Shown here in pieces: positions 49,596-61,078 of a stretch of 64,000 bases of DNA; the stretch's first letter is position 1; each line of letters begins with the position of its first letter. The translations under genes were made by a program, and so were the position numbers. This DNA comes from Mesocentrotus franciscanus (lineage: Eukaryota > Echinodermata > Echinoidea > Camarodonta > Strongylocentrotidae), in contig CP137683.1 of NCBI GenBank assembly GCA_037976565.1, forward strand, positions 2,985,111 to 3,049,110, read 5' to 3'. The notes under the pieces were generated by a model. The model was not told the origin of the DNA, made no database searches, and saw only the letters and a list, made by a program, of their open reading frames with translations.

Positions 49596-52500
49596 TTTTA
49601 TAGTCCACTCCAAATTTTAATAAACCGAAAATGGAAATTCTTTGTGCCCAATTGATCGTGAGCCCGGCAGCCACTGAGCAGCGCCAGATCGACATTGCTC
49701 TATCCCCTTATTGTTGAACGCCAAACAAGGTAGCAGCGACTCCCATCTTTTCTTTTGGTATGAGGTTCGAACCCACGACCTCCCGGTTGTGAGGCGGACG
49801 CTCTACTGACTGAGCCAACACACCGGTATCATGTGCCCTCAACCGAAAGAGAATGCCCTTCTACTTTTAGTCAATGGGCTACTACTTAAGGATTGAATTA
49901 CAATGCATGACAACCAGTCAATGATGAAGGTCATATTTTATGCATTCTGCAGGTTGTCTTGTTGGCCAGTTTCCATTTTGACGAAATGCTTTTTATATGT
50001 CAAACATTTATGTCAGAATAAACATATTTTATGCAGTAAACAGACAAAAAATAGAGAAGAATGAAGTTGAGAAGAAACAGGGTGAATAAGGTGCCACAAT
50101 GAGAGAAAATGAAGATGGAAAGTGGAGGAAAAAGGAGTAAGAGTCTCCCATGTACAGGAAGAGATGTTCAAGGAAAAGAAGAAACAGAACAAGAAGAACA
50201 AACTTAGAAGAAAGAGTGAAGTAGATGAGGAGAGTAGATGAATAGAAGAGGAGGAAAATAAAAAGGAAAGGGGATAAGAAAAGATCATAAAAGGTTTGAA
50301 GAGGACAGAATATGAAGAGAAAAAGGGGGAAATAAAGAAAATGAAGAGGGGGATAGATTTAGAAATAAAAGAAAACAGTAGACAGAGCTGCCAACCTTGT
50401 GCGACCAAAAAAGGAACCATGATGGCAAAAAAAAGGAATTCATTAAAACGAAACTTATAACCATGCGCGACACACTTCCAATGCAGAAATGTCCATTCCT
50501 CATGTTGTTTTTTCCATATTAGGACCTAATGTTTATTTACAAGTAGGCATTTTGTTTGTTGTTATTGTGGTATTATAGGCGTTTCATTCTTTTTGAGAAT
50601 ATTTTTCTCTTTAAGTATGTTTCCAAGTATGTTTTAACCTTAGTTTTATATTGAATTTGTGATCAAATCAACATTTTAGGGCAGTTGATTGACGTGCGGT
50701 ATGTAAAAAGAAGAAGAAAAAATATATATATATATATTTTATGAAGAAAAAACGTACTACCATAATTTGGAGTAAAAATCTGAATAATTCCGGGAAAAAC
50801 GTAATGGTTGGCAGCTCTGAGTAGATACTTAAAAGGTGAATTGATCAAAGGACAGAAAGAGCAAAAGAACAGAAGAAAAGATAGTGAATTGAAAAGGGTA
50901 AAATGAGAAAGGTATCATTATTACCAGCATGTATCTTGAAGGGTTTATTTTCTCCCATGGTGAACCTCAGAGCCTCTAGCTGATGAACTCTCAAACTCCA
51001 TGGGTTCAGACCATTACCCCGCGATAGGTAGGAGGAGTCTGTCGCATCCTCAAAGACCTTTTCTCTCGTTGGTCCATGCAGAGGGCTGTCATCAAGGCAC
51101 TGCTGGTTTGGGGATATTCTGCAAAAAGCACAGAAGAAGAAGAAGCAGAAGAAGAAGAAGAAAAAATAAATGATAATAATAATAACAACAACAAAAACAA
51201 TAACAATGATATTATTGTAATACATGTATTCTATTCTAAAAAGTGCATTTCACACGATGGACTTTGCACATTCATACATGTAACTTGGCTCAAGAAAATT
51301 TTCAATCATTCATGCACCCTAAATATAATTATTGCAAATATGTTTCTATACAACCCCTGTATGGAAAAAAATCTATTCCAAAGAAAATGTTAGTTTATAA
51401 AAGTTTATGCACAGCACAAATGGGAGGGGACTTCGCAAGATACGTCATACAGTTGCAATTCATGTTTGATTGACCACAACTTCAAAAATTCATAACTTTC
51501 TGATTTTTAATCGGAATTCGCTCAAATTTCATTGACATGTTCCTCTCATTTTTCTGCTTCTATAACCAACGTATGACGAAAATAAAGAATAACATGAAAC
51601 TGAAGTTAGACTTGGGTTCCATGCAAGCCATATTCTATGTGAGCGCATACGGGTGCATTGAATAGCCTCCTCACAAGTCACTTTTGCATATGTATGTTAA
51701 TGTAGAGTATTTAAACTTGCAATATTATCTCTTTACAGAAGTACACTGGAGTATTTGAAGCTCTAATTTTGAATACCAGTATGATATCTAACTTACAGAG
51801 CCTTTTCTTTTTTTTTTTTGGGGGGGACAATTGGTAAATTTTAAGTAAATCTGGTAATATTAAGTTATTCTGGTACATTTTAAGTAAATCTGCTTTCAAG
51901 AATATCAGTCCTAATTTTGCATTTACCTTTGACAAGGTGAATTCTTGTTGTTGTTTTGGAAGCAACGGCCATCACAACAGCAGGATACGTGGGTTCTGTG
52001 ATTATTATAAACATCTCCTTTGTACATGGCATCAGTCACACTGCATTTTGAGTCCACAGATGATATCAAATCCAATTCAATGTTACTTGATACCTTGCCG
52101 TTGAGCATACCATGATCAATGTTCCCGAGAGAGGGTGCTGTGATAGCCCTGTACGTTATATCACCTTCCTTGTCCTTCTCAACGACAACTTCAACAACAC
52201 CTACGAAGGGAATACAAGATTGAACATTAAAGAAGTGTCTTAAGCTACCAAGGATATGGATTTTTAAAGCCTACATGAATCTGTTTTGCTTCTTTCAATT
52301 AATAACAGGTTATATTCTCCTTTTACTACTACAGGTATGTCTGCTCATGAACATTTATGAACTCTATTGAAATTAAAAACAATACATCGGAAATAAACAA
52401 ACACTTGTATAAAAGAGCAAGCAGATATTTGAAAAAATGAATTTTCAATTTTCAAACAAAATTTCAGAGTTAAAAACTAAATTCACAATTGCCCTTTCTG

Positions 52501-52826
52501 TTCTTTCTTACTTTTTATTTTTGTATCTTTGGTCACAGTGAAAGGAGATTAACTTTAATATATGTGACTTAGCATGAAAACTGAAAAGGCATCCGTAATT
52601 CACAAATTATGCCAAAAATACATACAGGAAAAAAAAAATCTATTGACTGACCTTTGAACTTTGGTATGAAGTCTCCCATGATAGGAGCCAAATAACTGTA
52701 ATTCCGAATCTCCCGTTCGAACATTGGCTTGCAGATCGTGCGTTTATCATACAGCAAGATTCCTCTGTGACCTCCGACCTGATGAATGAAGGGTGTCAGA
52801 GGGAGCCCTCCTTCCGGCACAGCCAT
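47669..52826 (-). CDS. IP6K: Inositol hexakisphosphate kinase
   Basis: Five coding exons on the minus strand, 52826-52652, 52200-51927, 51118-50925, 49063-48888 and 48274-47669, join in frame to 1425 nt, 474 residues plus TAG. Human IP6K1 is 441. The start ATG at 52826 has a strong context (GCCATGG). The N-terminal PFIHQVGGHRGILLYDKRTI is the family's substrate-side block. NPWSLRVH lies in exon 3. The inositol-kinase signature PSVIDLKIGTRCYGD is at residues 229-243. EEKK...LGVRFGGMQVYQADKGTYV follows across the exon 4-5 junction. SVLIIYEG is near 343-350, and the metal-binding IDFAHS is near 431. IP6Ks phosphorylate InsP6 to the pyrophosphate 5-InsP7. Between the last two motifs is a Ser/Asp-rich loop with an Asp run (about 405-422). 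Exon 2 encodes a non-conserved Cys/Asn-rich segment. IP6K1/2/3 cannot be distinguished. Confidence 0.96.
49250..49301 (+). repeat. Short minisatellite (GGTCAAGAAA) in IP6K intron
   Basis: AAGAAAGGTCAAGAAAAGGT is repeated about four times with an 11-12 bp period, between coding exons 3 and 4. Confidence 0.85.
49563..49827 (-). mobile_element. tRNA-derived SINE with (ATT)n tail in IP6K intron
   Basis: Read on the minus strand it begins GTGTTGGCTCAGTCAGTAGA and contains an A box (TGGCTCAGTCAGTAGAGC) and B box (GGGTTCGAACC) in tRNA spacing. A ~150-bp body (GGGAGTCGCTGCTACC..., GCTGCTCAGTGGCTGCC) and a tail of about ten ATT units at 49563-49592 follow. The tRNA-like head spans about 49757-49822. 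It lies in the IP6K orientation. Confidence 0.9.
50383..50819. mobile_element. hAT-like MITE in IP6K intron
   Basis: CAGAGCTGCCAACC at 50383 is mirrored by GGTTGGCAGCTCTG ending at 50819. AGTAGA flanks both sides (50377-50382, 50820-50825), which could be the remainder of an 8-bp duplication. The 437-bp interior has no ORF. CAGAG ends suit the hAT group. Confidence 0.8.
51425..51630. mobile_element. Partial family B element in IP6K intron
   Basis: TTCAAAAATTCATAACTTTC, TCGGAATTCGCTCAAATTTC and TTTTTCTGCTTCTATAACC resemble the right arm of the family B element at 33565-33660. It ends near GAAGTTAGACTTGGGTTCC. No left arm was found. Confidence 0.5.
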
Positions 52827-52859
52827 GGCTTCTGGACCCTCACTGCAATTCAACCCTCG

Positions 52860-53770
52860 ACCTTTGATATATATTTTTAATGTTTTCTACTGATGACAAT
52901 CTTTTTGTAAAAGTTCAAACCCAACAAGAGTGAGATCTTTATGTCATCAAGTCAAATGGTATGGAATCTAAATTTGGAATGTGCCAATTCATGTCTTATA
53001 AGACAGATTCTCAAAAAAATTGTTATTAATTATGTTGAAGGGTACCAGATATAGAAATACAAGTTCACTTAAATGTTAAGCACATTCACATAAAAAGGCA
53101 CAAATGTGGCACTATTTACACAAGTATTACAACATTCATAAAATCTTGTTTCTTTTCTGCAATTCTCTCATTTTCCCTTTCGAAAGAGCTCCCTATTCAA
53201 CGGCTGGAGCAATAGATTTTACCTATGCAGTCTTATTTTTCTTGCTCTTTCCAATTTAGGAATGTCAAAGGTCATTGCACTGTTTGCAATAAGGGTTCAT
53301 TGCTGCTGTGAGGTCACACAAGCCATTATAAAAAGAGCTTTTAAGTCTGTCGGTCATTCTTCCTTTTGTTCTTTAATCAGGCCATTTTTCTTCTTACTCT
53401 GCAATCTCCTCTCTGTTAAAAGAAAAATCAGATAATAAATAATCCAAGAAATACAGGTCGCTACACAATTTCAGCCCTTATATAGTTATAGTATGTAGAT
53501 TTTTTTCTTCAAATATAGATCTAAGATTGCATTACGCTACGGGTTCCAAATACATAATTTCTTTTTTAAAATCAAATTTCTCACATACTCCTCTTTCCGC
53601 TTCCTTTCATCTTCTCTTCTTTGCTCTCCTACTTTTTTTTTTGGGGGATATTTTTAAATATGAAATAAGGGAATAATTTGAGGAAATCTAATGTTTCAGA
53701 ATTCAACAGATTGAACAAATTGGTTGATGTCACCATCAGTTTCAATTCTTTAAAAAAAAAACTTTTCTTG
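52860..53770. promoter_or_regulatory. Upstream flank of IP6K
   Basis: A possible 5'UTR acceptor (GGTTGAATTGCAG) lies about 17 bp before the start codon (near 52842), suggesting a non-coding exon further upstream. No TATA box or first exon can be fixed. No other gene is seen. Confidence 0.35.
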
Positions 53771-54074
53771 GGCCATTTAAAAAAGATGTCATGTTTAGCG
53801 TCCCTGCCCGCTTCGTTTTTGGGGGCCACCTGCTTTTTCTTCTTTTTAAAAACATTCCCCCCCCCCTTTTTTTTTAAATATTTGTTGTCAATGAAAAAAC
53901 ATGAAAAACATACTGCTAAAATGATCTTTTTCTGAATTAAAAAAAAATTGAACGTAAATACTCGAAAAATAGCCCGCCTGGCTGGATGCTTTTTTTTTTT
54001 TTACACGCTAGCGAGGGGAATTTCTTGATTAATTCCAATGAAACCGCTGGCGGAAAGCCTAGACTGTATTTTAA

Positions 54075-55012
54075 AGTGAAGGTTCATTGATTTTGAACTT
54101 GACTGAATTTGGTATCATTGCAATCAGAATATTACACTGAGTAAAACTATCACATTTGTGTAACTTGTAAATTTGTGCGAAAATTATAAAAGTTGATTAA
54201 ACTTGACGAAATATCACCCCACTCGAGACCCCGAAAACATCGTAAGTCAGCTGATTTTTGAGTGACGTAGCAAAATGAACAACGAGTACAATGGGCCGCT
54301 CAGCTGAAATGATTGGCGATGGTGCGCGATGCAGTTTGCGTGCAATTCACTGTATTGCATTGACTATTGAGTACCGTACCCATTCATACCCAACGTTGTT
54401 TACCTTCATCAAAGTCACCCTGGAAATATCGATATGGACGAAAACATACTTGATTTGAGTTTTGAGGAGATATAGAAGAAGGAAGTACCTTTGGTTCTTA
54501 ATCTTAGCTCTAAGTCCAATTAATTTTATAACTCCCAATACGTCGATGTAGCGTTCACGTTCAGGTAAACCGTATATAGCGTAGGCCCGTCTGTGCATTA
54601 TTTACGCGTACGTACAACATGCCTGCATCCAGCGCAGCTTGCTTGCCAGCATATCACAGCCAGCCGGCCCGGCGCTTGAGCTAGCTGTGAATCGCGAACC
54701 GGACTGATCTAAGTCTTCTCTCGACTTCCACTTCCCCATTTATCTATCAAAAATCTAAACTAATTGGCCTAATCAGACATTTTCGTAATGAATATCTGGA
54801 CAATTATATGTAAATTTGTCGCCTATTTTGCTCCAGAAGAGTGTACATGTAGGTCAGCATGCAAAATGTCCTAGGCAGTCCCAGATCCGACACTTACACG
54901 CTGAGCTGCCCTCAGAATGTGATTATTTTTCCAATTTTTATGCTCAAATGTGACGGTAAATAACATAAAAATCGAATACACATTTGTAGAAAGTATTATT
55001 TATTCAGTGTAT
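54075..55012. mobile_element. Truncated copy of the TTAA element carrying an acidic ORF (family C)
   Basis: TTAA at 54071-54074 is followed by AGTGAAGGTTCATTGA. The next ~930 bp match 56567-57465 closely, with shared CACTGAGTAAAACTATCACA and GTAAGTCAGCTGATTTTTGA. The ORF that is open in the second copy stops here after 13 codons (ATG at 54434, GAGGAGATATAG). The homology ends near 55012 and the right terminus is absent. Confidence 0.8.
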
Positions 55013-55029
55013 CTCCTCCAATTTTCTTA

Positions 55030-55760
55030 AAACTTTCAAAATGCCTCTTACGTGGATTTTTTTCATTTGGATGAATTTGAATTTTTTAAATTGAATTTTA
55101 TTAGTAAACTTCATTCATATACATGAACATTTTGTTTCACAATACATAAATAAAACAAATATATAAATAAGAAATTCAACAAGTGGTACAGTTTCTCGAG
55201 TAATCACAAATTAACAATAAACAATGTAGCTTGTATATACAGTGGTAAATGATATTATTACAAAAAATTATATTACACGTACCAGTCTATGTTTGACAAT
55301 AAAGATACATAACAAATGGGAATGATAATTTCGATATTGATGTTCTAAAAGAACGGGTGGGATGTTAAAATTCCCCTCGAGTATTTATGACTGTTTTAAT
55401 ATACTTACAGAAGTGCTCAATTATATTTTCATTCTCAAGTTTCATAATGCTTACAAATTTCTCTTTATCGCTAAGATCTTTAAACTGTCCAGATATTTCA
55501 GCCATTTTATTGAGAAATACTCCCTTTCAGCCTTACATACAGTACAATCCATTATGGTATGAAATTCTTCCCCAACCCTTCCCAAGTTACAGTCATTAAA
55601 AGTTCTTAAAAGTGAAGGTATTTTTTCCGGACGTCTATGTCTTCCAGTTTCTATCGGTAGGTTATGTGAACTACCGGTAATTTTAAATCGGCAGATATTT
55701 GTTCGTAGTTTACGGTTTTTAACGGTTAATAAATATTTCTCTACTCTAGTGATGAATGGA
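55030..55760 (-). mobile_element. 3'-end fragment of a non-LTR retrotransposon (LINE)
   Basis: On the minus strand, 55760-55400 reads as a typical LINE C-terminus: a basic stretch, then HNLPIETGRHRRPEKIP, NDCNLGRVGEEFHTIMDC and KAEREYFSIKWLKYL. Many LINE ORF2 proteins end with a comparable ETGR...P...C...EFH pattern. The RT core is absent. An AT-rich 3' tail (55040-55390) follows. It is not the same family as the LINE at 23549-25725. Confidence 0.65.
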
Positions 55761-55869
55761 TGAATCGCTATGACGTTTGAATATATATTAATTATTGAGT
55801 GGGCTTATTTAGCTTTCTAATGGATCCGTACAACATGGCAGAGCTTGAGGGGCCTGGCAGAGCCCCTGG

Positions 55870-56480
55870 ATGCTCTCAAGTTTATTTGACTTTCAAGAGA
55901 GAATTGTCTTGAGAAGAGAAAAGAAGAGAAAAGAAGAGAAAAAGAGGTTATTTCTAAAATGAAATGAAAGGGCTATTTGACTTTCAAGAGAGAAAATTGT
56001 CTTGAAGAGAGAAATAACCTCTCTTTTTCTCTTATAGACAATTTTATGAGATGGAACGTTCAATCTGAGGGCTTTTTGTGCTCTTTGAAAAGAGCACACA
56101 ATGGGGGCAGTGCAATTTAAATTTCAGGGGATGGATTAAAGTTATTGTTACCTTTCTTCGCTCCAGTGATCTCAAGGCAGCAAACAGCAAGACATTGTGT
56201 AAATAATAAAAGGTCCAAGGGAGTGGTTGTTAGAAGCTTAAACTACATAAAACTCACACTCAGACAGCAAGAAATTGTGTAGATAATTTACCATTGCCGG
56301 AGTCTTGGGGCGGAGCCCCATCAGGAAGTTCTTGAATTTAAAAAAATTAGGAAATTCAAAATGGTCGCCGAGCGATAGAAATTATAATTTCCTCCTTGGA
56401 AGTCACATAGTCCCTTTCAATTCATTTTATAATTAACCTCTCTTTCTCTCTTAAAGACTATTTTATAGAACTTCTGTTTT
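55870..56480. repeat. Purine-rich repeats and short inverted repeat
   Basis: GACTTTCAAGAGAGAATTGT occurs at about 55888 and again at about 55978. AGAGAAAAGA is repeated between them. GAGGTTATTTCT pairs with AGAAATAACCTC nearby. CAGCAAGACATTGTGTA and CAGCAAGAAATTGTGTA recur at 56185 and 56265. Non-coding. Confidence 0.6.
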
Positions 56481-56566
56481 CGTATTGTTATACTTTCGTC
56501 CGCAGATTTCTTAGGCACATGTCGAGCCAACTCAGTCGGAAATGTAATCTGTAAGTGTAAATTTAA

Positions 56567-57784
56567 AGGCCAGGTTCATTGATTTTGAAATCGACTGAAT
56601 TTGGTATCATTGTAATCAGAACATTACACTGAGTAAAACTATCACATTTGTGTAACTTGTAAATTCGTGCGAAAATTATAAAAGTTGATTAAACCCCACT
56701 CGAGACCCGAAAACATCGTAAGTCAGGTGATTTTTGAGTGACGTAGCACAATGAACAATTAATACAATGGGCCGCTCAGCTGATCGGTGCGCGATGCAGT
56801 TTGCGTGCAATTCACATGTATTGCATTGACTCTTGAGGACCGTACCCATTCTTACCCAACGTTGTTTACCTTCATCAAAGTCACCCTGAAAATATCGATA
56901 TGGACGAAAACATACTTGATTTGAGTTTTGAGGAGATAGAAGAAGGAAGTACCTCGGACAACGACAACGACAATGGAGATTTGGGAGATCTAGACCTAGA
57001 AGAAGATCTGGAAGATTTTGCCGAAGTCGATGGACAAGCACAAGCTGGGGCAGCCGCAGTCGCTGCGTATCTACATGAGCCCGCATATCACAGCCAGGCC
57101 AGCCGGCCCGGCGCTTGATCGAGCTAGCTGTGAATCGCGAACCGGACTGATCTAAGTCTTCTCTCGACTTCCACTTTCCCCATTTATCTATCAAAAATCT
57201 AAACTAATCGGCCTAATCAGACATTTTCGTAATGAATATTTGGACAATTATATGTAAACTTGTCGCATATTTTGCCCCAGAAGAGTCGTTAGTTCAGCAT
57301 GCAAAATGTCTTAGGCACTCCCAGATCCGACACATACACGCTGAGCTGCCCTCAGAATATGTGATTATTTTCCGATTTTTATGGTCAAATGTGACGGTAA
57401 ATAACATAAAAATCGAATACACATTTGTAGAAAGTATTATTTATTCAGTGTATCTCATTCAAAGTGCCTAAAATAAAGCAAATATCACAACTGGCGGTAA
57501 ATATACAAACAACGTTAACCCATATCTAAAAATTGCAATGGGTATCCAACATTGTCCCGAATGTGTGATTGCAGGTTGTTCATAATGTGACGTCATTTTA
57601 TCGCATGTAAATAACGCCGTCATTTCACTTTGTGAGTGGGTTTTGGAAAGGGTATCAAAATTGCAATTAATTTATTCCTCACAATAGTGAGGGCTTTAAA
57701 AGTACTTTAGTCATTTTGTTAATGTTCTCAGCAATCTGTAGAGGTGTGATTTGCCTTTTTTCCAAATTTCAATGAACCTGGCCT
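56567..57784. mobile_element. Complete TTAA-bounded element, family C (1218 bp)
   Basis: TTAA at 56563-56566 and 57785-57788 encloses an element whose ends are perfect inverted repeats, AGGCCAGGTTCATTGA and its complement. It includes the ORF at 56900-57118. The truncated relative at 54075-55012 lacks the right end. The TTAA target agrees with piggyBac-type transposition. No transposase domain is recognisable, so it is probably non-autonomous. Confidence 0.88.
56900..57118 (+). CDS. Short acidic ORF inside family C element
   Basis: The frame starts MDENILDLSFEEIEEGSTSD. It is rich in Asp/Glu, with DNDNDNGDLGDLDLEED repeats, then Ala/Gly-rich (QAGAAAVAAYLHEP), and stops after 72 residues. I recognise no domain. 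It may be the first exon of a host gene captured by the element, or the remnant of a transposon protein. The copy at 54434 is interrupted early by an in-frame TAG, so it is unlikely to be under strong constraint. Confidence 0.4.
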   Translation: MDENILDLSFEEIEEGSTSDNDNDNGDLGDLDLEEDLEDFAEVDGQAQAGAAAVAAYLHEPAYHSQASRPGA

Positions 57785-57789
57785 TTAAG

Positions 57790-58655
57790 TTTCATGTTCT
57801 TCCTTTTTTCTTTCTTTCTTACTCTCTCTCTCCCTCTCTCTCCTTTTCCTCCATCCTCTATCTTTTTCCCTTTTACATTATTCTCTCTTTTCTTCTCATT
57901 TTTGTGTGTGTGACATGCGTTACGCGTACATGTAGGCCTACGTGTGACATCGCACATAAATGGCAGTTGGAGATTCCCCATCTAATTACATGTAGTGACT
58001 AGTGATCTTGATTTTTAAAAAATAATAACTTTCTCATTAATTCTATTTCCGATTTTTCTAATACTTAATGTACACGAATCTCCAATTTAAAATCTCTTGA
58101 TTTCAATAACTTATTGCTTTCCTCATCTCCCAGTCTCTCTTGCTTTAATATTCTCGTTACTTTCTTCCGATTGAGCTCAAACTTGATTTCTCCGCATCTC
58201 CATATATTCCAGTTTATGCACTGAATCTATTCTTCAACTACAGGTATATGCAAATATTACTCAAAATCCATTATATAAATCACACTCAGGATACAGCCAA
58301 TTGACGAGAATTGCTTCAATCTATATTTTACGTGTATCATATCATTAATATATGGTTATGCAATGGCTATGGTGATGAGATGTCTAGGTAATATGTTGAT
58401 GTGTTTGTTAAAATTTATTACCATGGTGCACCTTCTTGGTTAAAAAAAATATATTTGTATGTATTAACGTAAGTTCAAGCCATTACATACCCCAGTAGAA
58501 ATCAAATATTTTATATTTGATGCACAATAATATTAATATTTGAAGATTAGAAACACAAACAGGTTCCATAACCATTCAAGTGTTTCAAGAAAAAGTTAAG
58601 CAAACTTTGTCCTCGATGTAAATTCACACAATAGTATAGCACGAGCGAGCTCTCC
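57790..58655. other. Spacer, no gene seen
   Basis: CT-rich sequence at 57800-57900, then AT-rich sequence. No conserved frame. Confidence 0.45.
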
Positions 58656-58825
58656 GATCCAGTCTAGACTCTTCGTGAGTGGTTTCATTGGAATTAATTG
58701 AGAAATTCCCCTCGCTAGCGTGTAAATCAAAAATATGCATCCGTAGGTGTCTTATTTTTTTGGCTGGACAATGTACTGAGCAGCCATTTTGAAAAAAGAA
58801 GAAAAAAAAGGGCCTCCTTATTCCT

Positions 58826-60165
58826 AGAGTAGAGGAGGCAGTTTTCGGCCGGCGGCAGTTTTCGGCCGGCGGTAGTTTTCGGGCAGTCCGTTGGATGCAC
58901 GTTGGATGCACGGTAAAATCCCTTTAATATTGCATACTAGCACATCACATATCACACACATACAATAACATGCCAGAGTCACTGGAAAACCACATTTGCA
59001 AAGGAAAATGTATCCTTAAATATCACATTTTAGCGATGTAATCGGCGGTCCCGCTACCCGAATTAAAAAAATTGAATATCTTACGCGTGTCTGTAAGGAA
59101 TATGGGTCCCATGAAATGAGCTGTATTTCAATTATTTTTCAGATTTAGAGTCAGAATTTTTTATCATTGCAAGCTCAAAAGTTTCTCACCGCATGTATGT
59201 TATCCTATCAGTCGGATACTATAGCGCCGTATCTCTGTATAGTTTAGATTCCAATTTCTGATAACCGCACCCGCAGGTGTAGTTTTCGGCCATGCGGGGG
59301 ATTACGTGCTCTGGCCGCACGCGCTATCGATCAGCGGGCGAACGCACGGCGCGCGCTCCCTACTGACTTTGTACATGCGGCCGAAAACTGCCTCGCTAGG
59401 CCAAAAATACCGCCGAAAAAGTGAACAAGGATATGAATATTGCCATGGAAATTCATGATTTTTTTTTCTGGGATTCTTTTTTTTTTTTAAATAATAATAG
59501 AATTGGCTTCATGATTTGAACAAAAAATGATAATAAATAGAAAGTAAAGAGTCCAAAAATAGGATTTTGCCTTAAAGCCCAAGTCCACTCCGATTTTCAA
59601 AAATTATAACATGTTGTAAATAAATCAAAGGTTAAAACTGCCAAATATCACGGGCGTACTTCAATCAGGTGATTTTTAAGAGCGATTTTTGTTTCGGTAT
59701 TTCGAGCAAAACATTTATATTGCTGTACGGATGTGACGTATGCTCCTCACAACGAAAGTGCCAGCGGTATACATTCTGACAATAGGCTATTTTCGTAATG
59801 TAACCAAATGTAATGCATACGTCTTTGTGAAGTGCCTCTATACAAACTATTTCATTCACCTGATAAGAATAATAGTGTTTCATTATTCTTATCAGGTGAA
59901 TGAAATAGTTTGTATCGAGGCACTTCACAAAGACGTATGCATTAAATTTGGTTACATTACGAATCTGTGTTGTGAGGACCCTACGTCACAACCGACTCGA
60001 TCATCAACTTGTTTTTTGCTCATTAAAAAAAATTATTAAAAATAAATCTGAGCACCATTTTCCAAAACCAAGTTATATTTGGGCTTTTTAGATTTTTGTC
60101 TATCTAATCAGCTCAACTTTTCAGTGGAGTGGACTTTAAGTGGCCGAAAACTCCCTCCTCTAGAT
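58826..60165. mobile_element. Decayed TTTTCGGCC-type element carrying a nested TTAA element
   Basis: AGAGTAGAGGAGGCAGTTTT followed by CGGCCGGCGG repeats at 58826-58880, and TAGTTTTCGGCC near 59279, are mirrored by GGCCGAAAACTGCC at 59381 and GTGGCCGAAAACTCCCTCCT at 60141-60160. The family B element (59576-60135) sits just inside the last arm, so it appears to have jumped into this older repeat. Boundaries are approximate. Confidence 0.55.
59576..60135. mobile_element. TTAA-bounded family B element with near-perfect central palindrome
   Basis: TTAA lies at 59572-59575 and 60136-60139. The left end AGCCCAAGTCCACTCC pairs with GGAGTGGACT at the right. At the centre, 59792-59873 and 59882-59963 are reverse complements with only a few mismatches around an 8-bp spacer, and contain AAGTGCCTCTATACAAACTA and its mirror. 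ORFs read in both directions are palindrome by-products. Confidence 0.85.
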
Positions 60166-60229
60166 CTCTACTCTATTTTCCAAAAAGGCAGGACGCTAAA
60201 CATGTTTTTTTTTTAATGGCCCTACGCCC

Positions 60230-61078
60230 TTAGATGTAGACCTACTCCTTACTCCTTAGATCTATATTTGACTGTTTGTGTCTCTTTCAATCAATGTCTC
60301 TCTCCTCTAACTATAGACTAGTGTCTAGTCTAGACTCTAGTCTCTACGACTCTAGATCTACTTTAATTTAATGTAAATTAATTTCAATGAAATTTGTGGT
60401 CCATTCACCATTACCACTGTTGAGTTTAACATTTTAAATCAAGTGTATTTCCCTTGCTTGTTACCCTCAAGCCATCACCCCCCACCCCCTCCCCGTCCCT
60501 TGGCCTTGGCGGTGGAGTCCGACCGCCAACGCCCGCAGGCTTGGAGTTGTGGCCACGGCACCTTCGGCCTGTTCAGCTGTGCGAATATCTGCATTGCGCT
60601 TACACAAATTTGTACACATCGGACAACACAAATGAAATTGATAAAAAAGCTTACAGGGCGTAGGCCGTAAACTTCTAGTATATATTTGCAGATTAAATAA
60701 CCTTGGATCTACATGTAACCCAACATAATAAAACGAAAATCCTACTAAATAGCTGAAAACTTTAAGAATATAACATACAGTTGCACTTACATTCTCATAT
60801 CCATGTTTTTAACGTCGTTTACTCGAGTCAAGCCAAGGAAATATTTAGCTTTAACCAGCCAAAGTTAGCTTAATGTCCAGCTTTATCAGTATTTTTTCCA
60901 TTATGCGGGGGCATTTATGCTTTCTTTCTTTCTTTTTTTTTCATATTTTTTTTTTATTTGGAGGGGTGTACGATGTGATAAGAAAGCGTCACGATAAGAC
61001 TCTAAGAGTGAAAAAGAAAATTTCTGTATCTAAAAATAACACCACTTCTTTAGTAACGACTAAATATTCATAATCACT
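60230..61078. other. Spacer, no gene seen
   Basis: Contains many TAGACTCTAG-like words (60310-60360), a C-rich stretch (60478-60500) and a T-rich stretch (60925-60957). No conserved exon. Confidence 0.4.

Noticed and set aside
57751..58002. Possible membrane-protein ORF
   Set aside because: It is hydrophobic because of a CT-rich tract and overlaps the end of a transposable element.
59665..60039. Overlapping frames on both strands with similar peptides
   Set aside because: They mirror each other because of the palindrome at 59792-59963.
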